In this document: one piece after another, positions 47,706 through 54,804 of the stretch
Layout: each line of letters begins with the position of its first letter
Position numbering within the stretch: the stretch's first letter is position 1
NCBI GenBank assembly: GCA_963706905.1
Contig: CAVPNY010000015.1
Location: 1 to 64,000 of the forward strand
Source of the DNA: CAVPNY01 sp963706905
GTDB taxonomy: Bacteria > Chloroflexota > Anaerolineae > Anaerolineales > UBA4823
DNA length: 64,000 nt
Reading direction: 5' to 3'
Program-made: the position numbers and the translations under genes
Notes under the pieces: generated by a model
The model's input: only the letters and a program-made list of their open reading frames with translations
Told to the model about the DNA's origin: nothing
Databases searched by the model: none

Positions 47706-48089
47706 CTAAGCTTGAAAGTGCTCTCGAACCTTTGCCGCAATCTGGCGATCGGTCATCTTGTCAACGGTTTCAATCTCAACGATCCGTCCCTTGAATTCTT
47801 CGCTTTCAAGACGTTTTTCGAGCTCGCCCTTTGCCTCGCCAGGACCAAATATCTGGATGGATTTCGCGTCACCAATACACGCGATTACGTCATCGTAGTA
47901 ACTGTTCAGATGGTTCATAAATTGCCGGTCCCGCACATCCTCACCCTGACCAGGTTGTGATGAATCACTCGAATATCGGACATGTTTCTCCATGTTCGAT
48001 TCTATGATTTTTGTTTCTTCCCCTTCGTCTGTGACAATCACAATCACGGCCTTCCTATGGTCAAGCCACAAACCCACTTCTCTTTTCAT
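47706..48089 (-). CDS. Unknown protein, possibly related to eRF1 domain 3, 127 aa
   Basis: The start at 48089 (MKREVGLWLDHRKAVIVIV) follows ggagaaaac and fits better than the frame's first ATG. The N-terminal strand pair with LWLDHRKAVIV, the middle YYDDVIACIGDAKSIQIFGP and GEAKGELEKRL suggest an alpha/beta fold like domain 3 of archaeo-eukaryotic release factors, which occurs in bacterial proteins of unknown role. I am not certain of this match. The gene begins 13 bases after the end of the RNB ribonuclease gene and is probably cotranscribed with it, pointing to RNA metabolism. Confidence 0.6.
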   Translation of the reverse strand: MKREVGLWLDHRKAVIVIVTDEGEETKIIESNMEKHVRYSSDSSQPGQGEDVRDRQFMNHLNSYYDDVIACIGDAKSIQIFGPGEAKGELEKRLESEEFKGRIVEIETVDKMTDRQIAAKVREHFQA

Positions 48090-48102
48090 AGTTTTCTCCA
48101 TA

Positions 48103-49594
48103 TTATTGTCTTGATGAACCAGCTTTTCTGAAATCAATAAATCCCCGCTCAACGTCTATATGAATCAACTGCACGCGAATCCGATCGCCCACGTCGATAC
48201 CCTCGAAGCCTTGAACCACCTTCCCTTCGACAGGCATGTTGAGAAGCCGGGCCCACGTGCCTTTGGAAGAAGCTCCCGTGACGATGGCATCGAACTGTTC
48301 TCCGATTCTTGATTCTAGGAGAAGCGCAGCTGCGGATTTTTCAACCTGCCGTTCGACTTTGTTGGCAGCATCCTCTTCCTCTGTGCAGTGTTTAGCCAGC
48401 GCCTCCAGATCATCATTGCTATAGGGCGACGGGTTTGCCTGCCATGCGCAGCTTTCAGCAGGCGTTGCGTGATGAGATCCGGGATAACGGCGATTAGGGG
48501 CAGTGGAATGGGTATAGTCCCTGACAGCGAGACCAAAGTGCCCAGGGGGCAGTGTCTCCTGGAAGCTCTGCAATGTATTCACCGGCTCCCATAAGTTTGA
48601 TAATAGCGAGGGAGAGGTCGGGGAATCTAAGCGGATCGGCTGCTTTCTCCTTCATCAGGAACTCCTCGAGCGCTTTTGAATCTGGATTAGAAGGAAGCTT
48701 GAACCCGTGTTCCTGCGCAATCTCGACAATCCGTTCCCATCGTTTTGGAGTGCGGACCACACGGCGGATGGAAGGGAATTTTCTTGATGAGAGATACCGG
48801 GCGGTCACACCGTTTGCCGCGATCATGAAATCCTCAATAATATCCTTTGCGCGGTTCTTTTTTTCCACTTCGAGATCACGGATTTCATCGCCGTCAAATA
48901 TCGGTCTCGCCTCAATGGTTTCAAAACTAAGGGCCCCGTGAACATGCCGGAAATTCTTCATGCTTTGTGCTACCCTATCCTGCATGCGTAGATTCTCATC
49001 AAGTCCATTTACGGCAGCAATAGCCTCAGGCACACTCCCATTCCCTTCCAGCCATGCTGCAACGCTGTTATAGGCGAGCTTTGCATGATTGCGGACACGC
49101 GCTCTGTAGATATCCGAGTCCTGCAACGGACCCGTCTGCGCCAATCACCATTTCAACGACAATGGATAGTCGATCCTCATTGAAATTCAGGGATGTGAGG
49201 TTGGTGGAAAGCTTTTCGGGAAGCATCGGGAATATCATGGCAGCCGTATACACGGAGGTCGTATTATGGCGAGCGTGATCGTCAATGGCTGAGCCATTCT
49301 TAACGAGCGAGTCCACATCGGCTACGGCAACAAGAATCTTTACTTTGTCTCCAGGCATCGCCTCGGCAACGGTAAGCTGATCCAGGTCACGGGAGTCATC
49401 GTTATCAATGGAAGCCCACAGAAAGCTCCCTGAGGTCACGAACTTGGCTCACCGTCCATTGTTGCAGGCGCCTGAATCTTGTCAAGTTCGGCGAGTGCTT
49501 CAGCAGAAAAGTCAGGGAGTAATCCTCTCTCAAGCATCGCCTTGTGGGCGATGTCCTGTAGAATAGCACGGTGCTGTTTATCATTTGCATTCAA
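48103..49594 (-). CDS. RNB-domain exoribonuclease (RNase II/R type), several frameshifts
   Basis: This is an exoribonuclease of the RNase II superfamily, about 495 residues if repaired. It begins at a TTG (49594-49592) behind ggga with NANDKQHRAILQDIAHKAML. The RNB core follows: WASIDNDDSRDLDQLTVAEAM with three of the four catalytic Asp (the fourth is Gln), DDHARHNTTSVY, MLPEKLSTNLTSLN and the region FGLAVRDYTHSTAPNRRYPDL. The C-terminal part has an S1-like end (VGDRIRVQLIHIDVERGFIDF). The frame breaks near 49445, 49135, 48540 and 48460. The compact form without N-terminal cold-shock domains occurs in several environmental bacteria. It probably degrades RNA in the cytoplasm. Confidence 0.8.
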
Positions 49595-49673
49595 AGGATG
49601 TGCTCCCTTACTTCATTATTAAAAATCATTAATTCATGTAATGCTTAATCCGTTATGAATTGGAAAATCCCAT

Positions 49674-49715
49674 CGATCTGCTATCCGGTTCATCGACCGG
49701 GTAGCAGATCGTTTT
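49674..49715 (-). terminator. Bidirectional-looking terminator hairpin
   Basis: cgatctgcta-(t)-ccgg pairs with ccgg-gtagcagatcg in a long stem, with tttt on the plus side and a T-rich stretch on the minus side. It lies 60 bases after the stop of the GlsB-type gene. Confidence 0.7.
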
Positions 49716-49774
49716 GCGATTTAGCAATTTGAATGATCTATTTGTAAGCAGACTTGTAGAAAGAACTGCTTCCC

Positions 49775-50035
49775 TTAGTGTCTTCCACGACCCAATAGAC
49801 CCAGTATGAGGAGCAGCACCACCGCCCCAGCAAACGCGATCAGGATCGACTCCAGATTGATGCCTGACATCCCGGCGCCGATATTCAGGAAGGTGGTAGC
49901 AATCCAGCCGCCCAACAATGCACCTACCACGCCGACAATGATGTTAACAACCAAGCCAAAACCGCTGCCCTTCATGACCATTCCGGCTAACCAGCCGGCG
50001 ATCAAACCAACGACAATCCAGGAAATTATATCCAT
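49775..50035 (-). CDS. GlsB/YeaQ/YmgE-family stress membrane protein, 86 aa
   Basis: This small membrane protein has three hydrophobic segments. The family pattern is plain: IISWIVVGLIAGWLAGMVMKG, then GLVVNIIVGVVGALLGGW, and a C-terminal helix. Members (formerly called transglycosylase-associated proteins) rise under acid, osmotic or general stress, and their molecular role is not known. The ribosome site ggagg precedes the ATG. CsbD, another stress marker, lies just upstream. Confidence 0.9.
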   Translation of the reverse strand: MDIISWIVVGLIAGWLAGMVMKGSGFGLVVNIIVGVVGALLGGWIATTFLNIGAGMSGINLESILIAFAGAVVLLLILGLLGRGRH

Positions 50036-50120
50036 ATCAATCCTCCATTTATCTTCAACTTTGATTTTGTTTCAATTCTGCTAACCGCCGATTGTGTTTT
50101 TTATCAGGTTTTTCGGCTGG

Positions 50121-50154
50121 GGTCATGTGAAGGGTGTAGACCTTTCACATGACC
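50121..50154 (-). terminator. Hairpin after the CsbD gene region
   Basis: ggtcatgtgaagg pairs with cctttcacatgacc around a short loop. On the minus strand it is followed by cagccgaaaaacc, not a clear T-run, so factor-independent termination is likely but not certain. Confidence 0.6.
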
Positions 50155-50157
50155 GTT

Positions 50158-50256
50158 TCAAACCAAAGAGGGTTCAACCTCTCCCGAAGTAACCACATCC
50201 GCATTCGCTTTGTCAATGTCCCGGTTTGCTTTGTTTTCAAATGCCATATCATCCAT
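50158..50256 (-). CDS. Possible tiny protein, 32 aa
   Basis: An ATG at 50256 follows aaagg at a good distance and opens 32 codons (MDDMAFENKANRDIDKANAD...) ending directly at the hairpin 50121-50154. It is hydrophilic and unlike any family I know. The clean start and end, and the position behind csbD, make it worth noting, but it may be chance. Confidence 0.35.
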   Translation of the reverse strand: MDDMAFENKANRDIDKANADVVTSGEVEPSLV

Positions 50257-50309
50257 CTGCAATTTCCTTTCTGGCTTTCTCCATATGTTATGCAGAAGAG
50301 CCTCCGACT

Positions 50310-50522
50310 TTATGAAACTGCCTCTTTAACATCCGCTAACCGCCGGTTAAATTCCTCTTCGGCGGCCTCGCGGGTGTAGCCATACTTCTGTTGGAGCAAG
50401 CCCACAATTTGTTCGGCATTGCCGTTTGCCTGTTCCAGTTCATCGTCGGTGAGCTCGCCCCACCACTCTTTGAGCTGGCCGCGCATTTCTTTCCACTTGC
50501 CTTCGAAAATATCCTTATTCAT
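50310..50522 (-). CDS. csbD: CsbD-family stress protein, 70 aa
   Basis: The sequence fits the CsbD family: NKDIFEGKWKEMRGQLKEWWGELTDD, then YGYTREAAEEEFNRRLADVKE. CsbD is a small hydrophilic protein of unknown mechanism induced in the Bacillus general stress response. The region upstream carries an element shared with the region upstream of the small gene at 53539, suggesting common regulation. Confidence 0.9.
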   Translation of the reverse strand: MNKDIFEGKWKEMRGQLKEWWGELTDDELEQANGNAEQIVGLLQQKYGYTREAAEEEFNRRLADVKEAVS

Positions 50523-50548
50523 GGTGTTGATCCTTTCAGTCCTTTAGA

Positions 50549-50618
50549 TAAGCTGCCCCTGCTGTTTATGCCAGCGCTCTGGACAGCGTAGCGCGCCGGA
50601 TCTTCAAACTGCTTCTCC
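50549..50618 (-). repeat. Conserved leader element, copy 1 (before csbD)
   Basis: On the minus strand it contains cagtttgaagatccggcgc and a following gctgtcc.gagcgc.ggc block that recur at 53566-53629. The two copies are about 80 percent alike. It ends about 30 bases before the csbD start. Confidence 0.7.
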
Positions 50619-50676
50619 TCCGATAAAATCATTAACGGACGGGGTAATGTAATGGTGTGATTAAGAAGGAGGCATA

Positions 50677-50751
50677 ATTCATTCTATAACCAAAGGCTCG
50701 AAGACTCATCCACCGGTCAGGGGATGTTTTGCTACGCCAGTTGGGGGAGAT
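50677..50751 (-). promoter_or_regulatory. Possible promoter element, copy 1
   Basis: On the minus strand tctcccccaactgg ... ggttatagaatgaat resembles the region upstream of the receiver gene at 54058-54132. TAGAAT could be a -10 box for the csbD message. Confidence 0.45.
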
Positions 50752-50768
50752 TTATCAATAGAAAGACT

Positions 50769-52028
50769 TCATGGGGCTATAGTCACTGATGAGGCCGCAT
50801 TTTCCCCTGTGGTGGATTCAGGTGCAAACGGGGATGGCTCGGAAGATTCAGCCGGCAGACCGGCTTGTAAAATTGGTTCAGCTTTCTCTATGAGACGGGC
50901 GAGCCGCTCCATGCTGCTGGTTACCAATGCCAGAGGCGGTCCATCCATTGCCTTTATGGTGTCCCATATGCGGGCTTGCCGTTCTATGAGGTCTGAAACC
51001 TGGGCAGCCGCTCCTGAAACCGCACGGCGGCTGACCAGGCGGCTATACAGGATTTGGCATACAACTGAAACAGGTGGCGCAATGATGATGCCGACGAGGC
51101 CAAAAGCGTCTGCCAGGACAATGAGCAGAACTACGGTCAGAATGGGATTATCCCATCTACGGCTGAAAAGGCGCGGCTTGACCCATACGCCCAGGGCAAT
51201 CATGACCACCAGCGCATAAAGAGCCGTAAACAAGCCAAGCTGCACACTGGTCAGCAGCCCCACCAAGAGTGGTGGAATGACCGCCAAGACTATCCCAACT
51301 ACGGGTATCAGGCTTGCCAGAGCGCCGGCCAGCGCCAAAAGCGCCGGGTATGGGGACCCGAGCAGCCAGTATCCAAGGCCTAAGAGCAACCCAGCCAGGA
51401 GACTTTGGATTACCTCGCCGCGGATGTAGGCGCCGATTTCTGGCTCAATTGTCCGCCAAACACCTCGCGCCTGTTTGCGCTGACCTGATGGAAGCAACGA
51501 GAGCCAGAGTCGTTCAAAATGAATTTGATTGATACTCCAATAGATGCTCAAGAACAGAATGATGAATACGCCGTATACGACGCCGCCAATGCCTTGCGAA
51601 AAGCCGAGTATGGCCGGCAGTACGAGCTGCCCCTGGTCGCCGGTAACTGCTTCGAAGAGCTTACTCGGCGGTGGTAATCGCCCCACCAGCGCCTGTTGGA
51701 ACGAGCTGCCCTCCAACCATACCGGTAAGCTCCACTCATCTTGCACCGACACAGTCTGGGCAAACTGTTGAATCTCATTGATGGCAGTCTTCCCGGTCAG
51801 GAAGAGCAAGAAGCCAAAACTGCCCAGGGCCACCAGGTACAGTAGAATCCAGGCCACGCGCGCCACGAAACCTCGCCCGACCAGGCGTTGAATCAATGGG
51901 CGCAGCGCTGCTGCAAGCATTAGTGAGATTAACACATATGCGACGACAATCCGGAACTGCCACAGCACTACCAGCGCCAGCAGCGTGGTCATAACCGCCA
52001 AACCAAATCTTACCAACTGCTTCGTCAT
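50769..52028 (-). CDS. AI-2E family transporter (PF01594-type), 419 aa
   Basis: This polytopic membrane protein has about eight segments in the AI-2E arrangement: two N-terminal segments (VLWQFRIVVAYVLISLMLAAALRPLI), a soluble stretch, then closely packed C-terminal segments with YPALLALAGALASLIPVVG and the long re-entrant PPLLVGLL. The C-terminal tail of about 90 residues is polar and Ser/Ala-rich. Members export autoinducer 2 or exchange sodium and protons, and most are uncharacterised. The start overlaps the end of its paralogue by four bases. Confidence 0.85.
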   Translation of the reverse strand: MTKQLVRFGLAVMTTLLALVVLWQFRIVVAYVLISLMLAAALRPLIQRLVGRGFVARVAWILLYLVALGSFGFLLFLTGKTAINEIQQFAQTVSVQDEWSLPVWLEGSSFQQALVGRLPPPSKLFEAVTGDQGQLVLPAILGFSQGIGGVVYGVFIILFLSIYWSINQIHFERLWLSLLPSGQRKQARGVWRTIEPEIGAYIRGEVIQSLLAGLLLGLGYWLLGSPYPALLALAGALASLIPVVGIVLAVIPPLLVGLLTSVQLGLFTALYALVVMIALGVWVKPRLFSRRWDNPILTVVLLIVLADAFGLVGIIIAPPVSVVCQILYSRLVSRRAVSGAAAQVSDLIERQARIWDTIKAMDGPPLALVTSSMERLARLIEKAEPILQAGLPAESSEPSPFAPESTTGENAASSVTIAP

Positions 52029-53299
52029 GGTGCACCGGGAGGATTGACCTGGGCCAGCAGAGAATCAAGGTCGGTTGTAATCGCCTCAATCTCATCCATC
52101 ACCTGATCGGTTTGCTTGACCCTCAGGTCCGAGCCCCCTTTCTTGAGGCGCGCCTGCTTGCGCAGGTCTTGAGCCAGGTCCTGCGCTTCGTAACGCAGTC
52201 GGCTGGCATAGTCGCGCCCGGTCGAGACCTCCGACTCCATCGTTGCTGGATGAAAGACGAAGCGATCGAGTAAGATTTGAATAATAGCCGCAATAGGAAT
52301 TGCCATCAACGCGCCGGCGATGCCGAACAAAGTGCTAAAAGCAAAAATCGCCAGCAGGGAGACAAACGGATTGACCCCCACCGCCTTGCGCATGACGCGC
52401 GGCACCAGCAGGTTGTTTTCCACCTGCTGAATAACAAGCGTGGCGACGATCACCCAGATCAACTTGGAAGGCGCGATGGATAGGGCAATTACCGCCGCAG
52501 GGATAGCGCCAAGCAGCGGCCCAACCATCGGTACGGCTTCCATCACCCCAGCCACGAGCGCCAGCAACAGTGCATTGGGCAAGCCAATCAGCATATAGGC
52601 AACCAGCGCCATGATACCGATGACCAGGCAAAGGACGCCTTGTCCGGCAAGGTAGAAACTAACCTTGGTTTCCATGGCCGAAATCAGTTCCCTGATGCTC
52701 TCGTGCTGGCCTTTTGGAATCAGCAGCAACAATGACTGAATGGTTCGCGGCCCATCGAGCGTCCAGTGAAGCGCCAATAGCAGGATAGCCGTAGCCATGA
52801 AGATGATATTTGCCGCCGATGTGACATAACCCATCGCTTGCCCCGCAGAAGCCAGCACCTGCTCTCCCGTTTGCTGTACAGGCTCCAGGCTTGGGAGTGT
52901 CGCTGGGAGGAAATCACTTAAGCTCACAATCAATTGATTAGGATAATTAACCATCCACTCACGCAGGCTCTGATAGTAACCCGGCACTGCGGCAGCAATC
53001 GTTGTTCCTTGCTCGATAATCATAGGGAATAACAAGAACACGAAGCCGATGAGCAGGGCGAGCAGCAGGAGGTAAACAAGAATGACCCCCGCTATCTGGG
53101 GAAGTCCTCGCCGGTGCAACCAGGTTACGACTGGCCTGATCACCGTGCCCATCACGATGGCGATAAACAAGGTGAAAACGACCTGGTGAAACCGATAGAG
53201 AAGCCAGAAGCTAAGGACGATAAAAACGAGGACGAGAGTCGCCCACATGACGCGCCGAAATGTCCATTGATACGGTTGTGGAGATGGAAGGAGTTCCAT
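52025..53299 (-). CDS. AI-2E family transporter (PF01594-type), 424 aa
   Basis: This is a second AI-2E family permease, paralogous to the next gene in the operon. Typical stretches are IRPVVTWLHRRGLPQIAGVILVYLL near the N-terminus and GVMEAVPMVGPLLGAIPAAVIAL in the re-entrant region. It has about eight membrane segments and a charged coiled-coil-like C-terminus (about 360-420, RLRYEAQDLAQDLRKQARLK). The four-base overlap implies coupled expression, perhaps of a heteromeric transporter. The neighbours suggest a link with osmotic or envelope stress. This is inference. Confidence 0.85.
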   Translation of the reverse strand: MELLPSPQPYQWTFRRVMWATLVLVFIVLSFWLLYRFHQVVFTLFIAIVMGTVIRPVVTWLHRRGLPQIAGVILVYLLLLALLIGFVFLLFPMIIEQGTTIAAAVPGYYQSLREWMVNYPNQLIVSLSDFLPATLPSLEPVQQTGEQVLASAGQAMGYVTSAANIIFMATAILLLALHWTLDGPRTIQSLLLLIPKGQHESIRELISAMETKVSFYLAGQGVLCLVIGIMALVAYMLIGLPNALLLALVAGVMEAVPMVGPLLGAIPAAVIALSIAPSKLIWVIVATLVIQQVENNLLVPRVMRKAVGVNPFVSLLAIFAFSTLFGIAGALMAIPIAAIIQILLDRFVFHPATMESEVSTGRDYASRLRYEAQDLAQDLRKQARLKKGGSDLRVKQTDQVMDEIEAITTDLDSLLAQVNPPGAP

Positions 53300-53404
53300 G
53301 CTTTCCTTGCTCTTTACGAGAGGTTAAGATACACGGGGACATTCGTGTATGCAAGGGTATTCGTTTTAATCAACTACCCTTCTGAAACGTCAGCTGGCTT
53401 AGCT

Positions 53405-53539
53405 CTATTCAGCGCTGCGATCCTCGTCAGGCATAGGTTTGGCGGTCTGCCTGTTTTCTAACTTAACCATCCGGCTGGCAAACCAGCCGATAACAGCCCC
53501 GGCGGTGAGCCAGACAATGAAATTGATCAGGTTCTTCAT
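53405..53539 (-). CDS. Tiny single-span membrane protein, 44 aa
   Basis: A short gene with an excellent ribosome site (aaggag, seven bases before the ATG). The product begins MKNLINFIVWLTAGAVIGWF, one membrane segment, and ends in a charged tail (KPMPDEDRSAE). The helix resembles the first segment of GlsB/YeaQ proteins, but the rest is missing. It may be a reduced member of that family. It shares a leader element with csbD. Confidence 0.6.
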   Translation of the reverse strand: MKNLINFIVWLTAGAVIGWFASRMVKLENRQTAKPMPDEDRSAE

Positions 53540-53565
53540 TTGCTATCTCCTTAATCTATTTCAAT

Positions 53566-53629
53566 AAGCTGCCCCAGGTTACGCCGGCGCTCGGGACAGC
53601 ATAGTGCGCCGGATCTTCAAACTGTGTTT
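53566..53629 (-). repeat. Conserved leader element, copy 2 (before the 44-aa gene)
   Basis: Matches 50549-50618 in the same orientation and at a similar distance from the next start. Several differences would be silent in the frame QFEDPAHYAV, so a lost or hidden peptide is an alternative to an RNA or DNA element. Confidence 0.7.
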
Positions 53630-53685
53630 CCCCCCCAGAGCTGCTCCTCCTTGAGAGCAAACACGGCCTGGATGAGCCGGTGATG

Positions 53686-54057
53686 TCATCCGGTAGGAAT
53701 ACTCGTAACCGCGTCTCGCAGGCGTTCAGCCACACGCATAGACGTTTCGTTTTTGCTGATAAACGCATCTGCCCCGGCCGAGAGGGCAGCCTGGTGCTGA
53801 GGATCCAGATGACTGATTAGGACGATCACCATTGCGGCCGGGCAGGTCTCCCGCAGTTTTGGCAGGGCTGCTCCAGACTCGCTGGCGACCAGGCCCCAAT
53901 CCACCACCACCAAGTCTGGGCGGGTGGCAGGAGCCAGGGCTAATACAGTCGGCCAGTCGGCGGCCTCGCCGACCACCTGCATATTGAGATCCTGCAGGAT
54001 AAGACGGAGGGCTGAACGTTCATCGGGCTGAGCATCGGCCAAAAAGGCGCGTTTCAT
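53686..54057 (-). CDS. Single-domain response regulator (receiver only), 123 aa
   Basis: This receiver has no output domain. The phospho-acceptor is Asp53 (LVVVDWG), the acidic pocket has Asp8 (FLADAQPDE), and the conserved Lys is Lys102 (AFISKNE). Ser82 takes the Thr/Ser position. It could act as a phosphate sink or bind a partner protein. A NarL-type regulator and histidine kinase lie directly upstream in the same direction, separated by a terminator-like hairpin and a possible promoter, so it may be phosphorylated by that kinase. Confidence 0.85.
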   Translation of the reverse strand: MKRAFLADAQPDERSALRLILQDLNMQVVGEAADWPTVLALAPATRPDLVVVDWGLVASESGAALPKLRETCPAAMVIVLISHLDPQHQAALSAGADAFISKNETSMRVAERLRDAVTSIPTG

Positions 54058-54069
54058 ACATTCATTCTA
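54058..54069 (-). promoter_or_regulatory. Possible -10 box directly before the receiver gene
   Basis: On the minus strand TAGAAT ends six bases before the ATG, with no ribosome site between, so the message may be leaderless. The wider region resembles 50677-50751. Confidence 0.4.
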
Positions 54070-54071
54070 TA

Positions 54072-54132
54072 ACAAACACCCCCGGGCCGCATCCATCCGC
54101 CGGGGGGTGTTTGTCTCCCCCAGTTGGGGGAG
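54072..54132. terminator. Two adjacent hairpins between the two regulator genes
   Basis: acaaacacccccgg pairs with ccggggggtgtttgt (one bulge), and ctccccc pairs with gggggag around agtt. They lie after the stop of the NarL-type gene and probably end its message. Confidence 0.6.
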
Positions 54133-54161
54133 AATAGGGACGCAGCCACCGGGGCTGGCTG

Positions 54162-54804
54162 TCAGGCAACCAGTCCGCTGCGTAAAGCCAACGCCACAGC
54201 TTCTGACCGGCTGGCGACGCCCAATTTGGAGAGGATGTTGCTGACGTGGGTTTTGATGGTCGACGGGCTGACCACCAGCCTTGCAGCGATCTGAGTGTTG
54301 TTCAAACCTTCGACCATCAAGGCCAGCACGACCCGCTCACGCTCGGTTAGATCGAGGCCTGGCGCGGGCGGCTGGTTAGCAGCATGGACCAGCGCCTGGG
54401 TAGCCTCTGGAGAAAGGGTGGCGCGCCCCAAGTGCGCCGCGCGAATCGCCCGGGCCAGGCTCATCGGCCGACACATCTTTGAGCAAATAGCCAATCGCCC
54501 CAGCCTGCAGCGCGTTCCGAACCAACGCCTCCTCTTTGAAGCTCGTCAGGACAACGACCTGCACCCTGGGATATTGCTGGCGGATCAGGCGTGTGGCGGT
54601 CGCCCCATCCATCTCCGGCATCATCAGATCCATCAGCATGACGTCGGGTAGGACCTGGGCGCAGAGTTCAATGGCGGCCTCGCCGCTGTCGGCCTCGCCC
54701 ACCAGTTCCAGGTCGTCAAAGACTTTCAAGAAGGTTGCCAAACCCAGGCGCACCATCGCATGATCATCGACCAACATCACTCGAATCGGTTGGGAAGGGA
54801 TCAT
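54162..54804 (-). CDS. NarL/LuxR-type response regulator, one frameshift
   Basis: The receiver domain (residues 1 to about 120) has the acidic pair in MLVDDHAMVR, phospho-acceptor Asp59 (VMLMDLMMPEMDG), the Thr in VVLTSFKEE and the Lys in YLLKDVS. The frame breaks near 54465 and continues as LARAIRAAHLGRATLSPEA into a LuxR-type HTH (LTERERVVLALMVEGLNNTQIAARL...STIKTHVSNIL). Repaired, it has about 213 residues, the usual length. It overlaps the kinase gene by four bases, so the two form a two-component pair. Confidence 0.88.

Noticed and set aside
50044..50115. Minus-strand codons reading NRRLAEL just before the GlsB gene, similar to the end of CsbD (NRRLADV)
   Set aside because: The match is only about seven residues. 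It might be a CsbD scrap but is too short to support.
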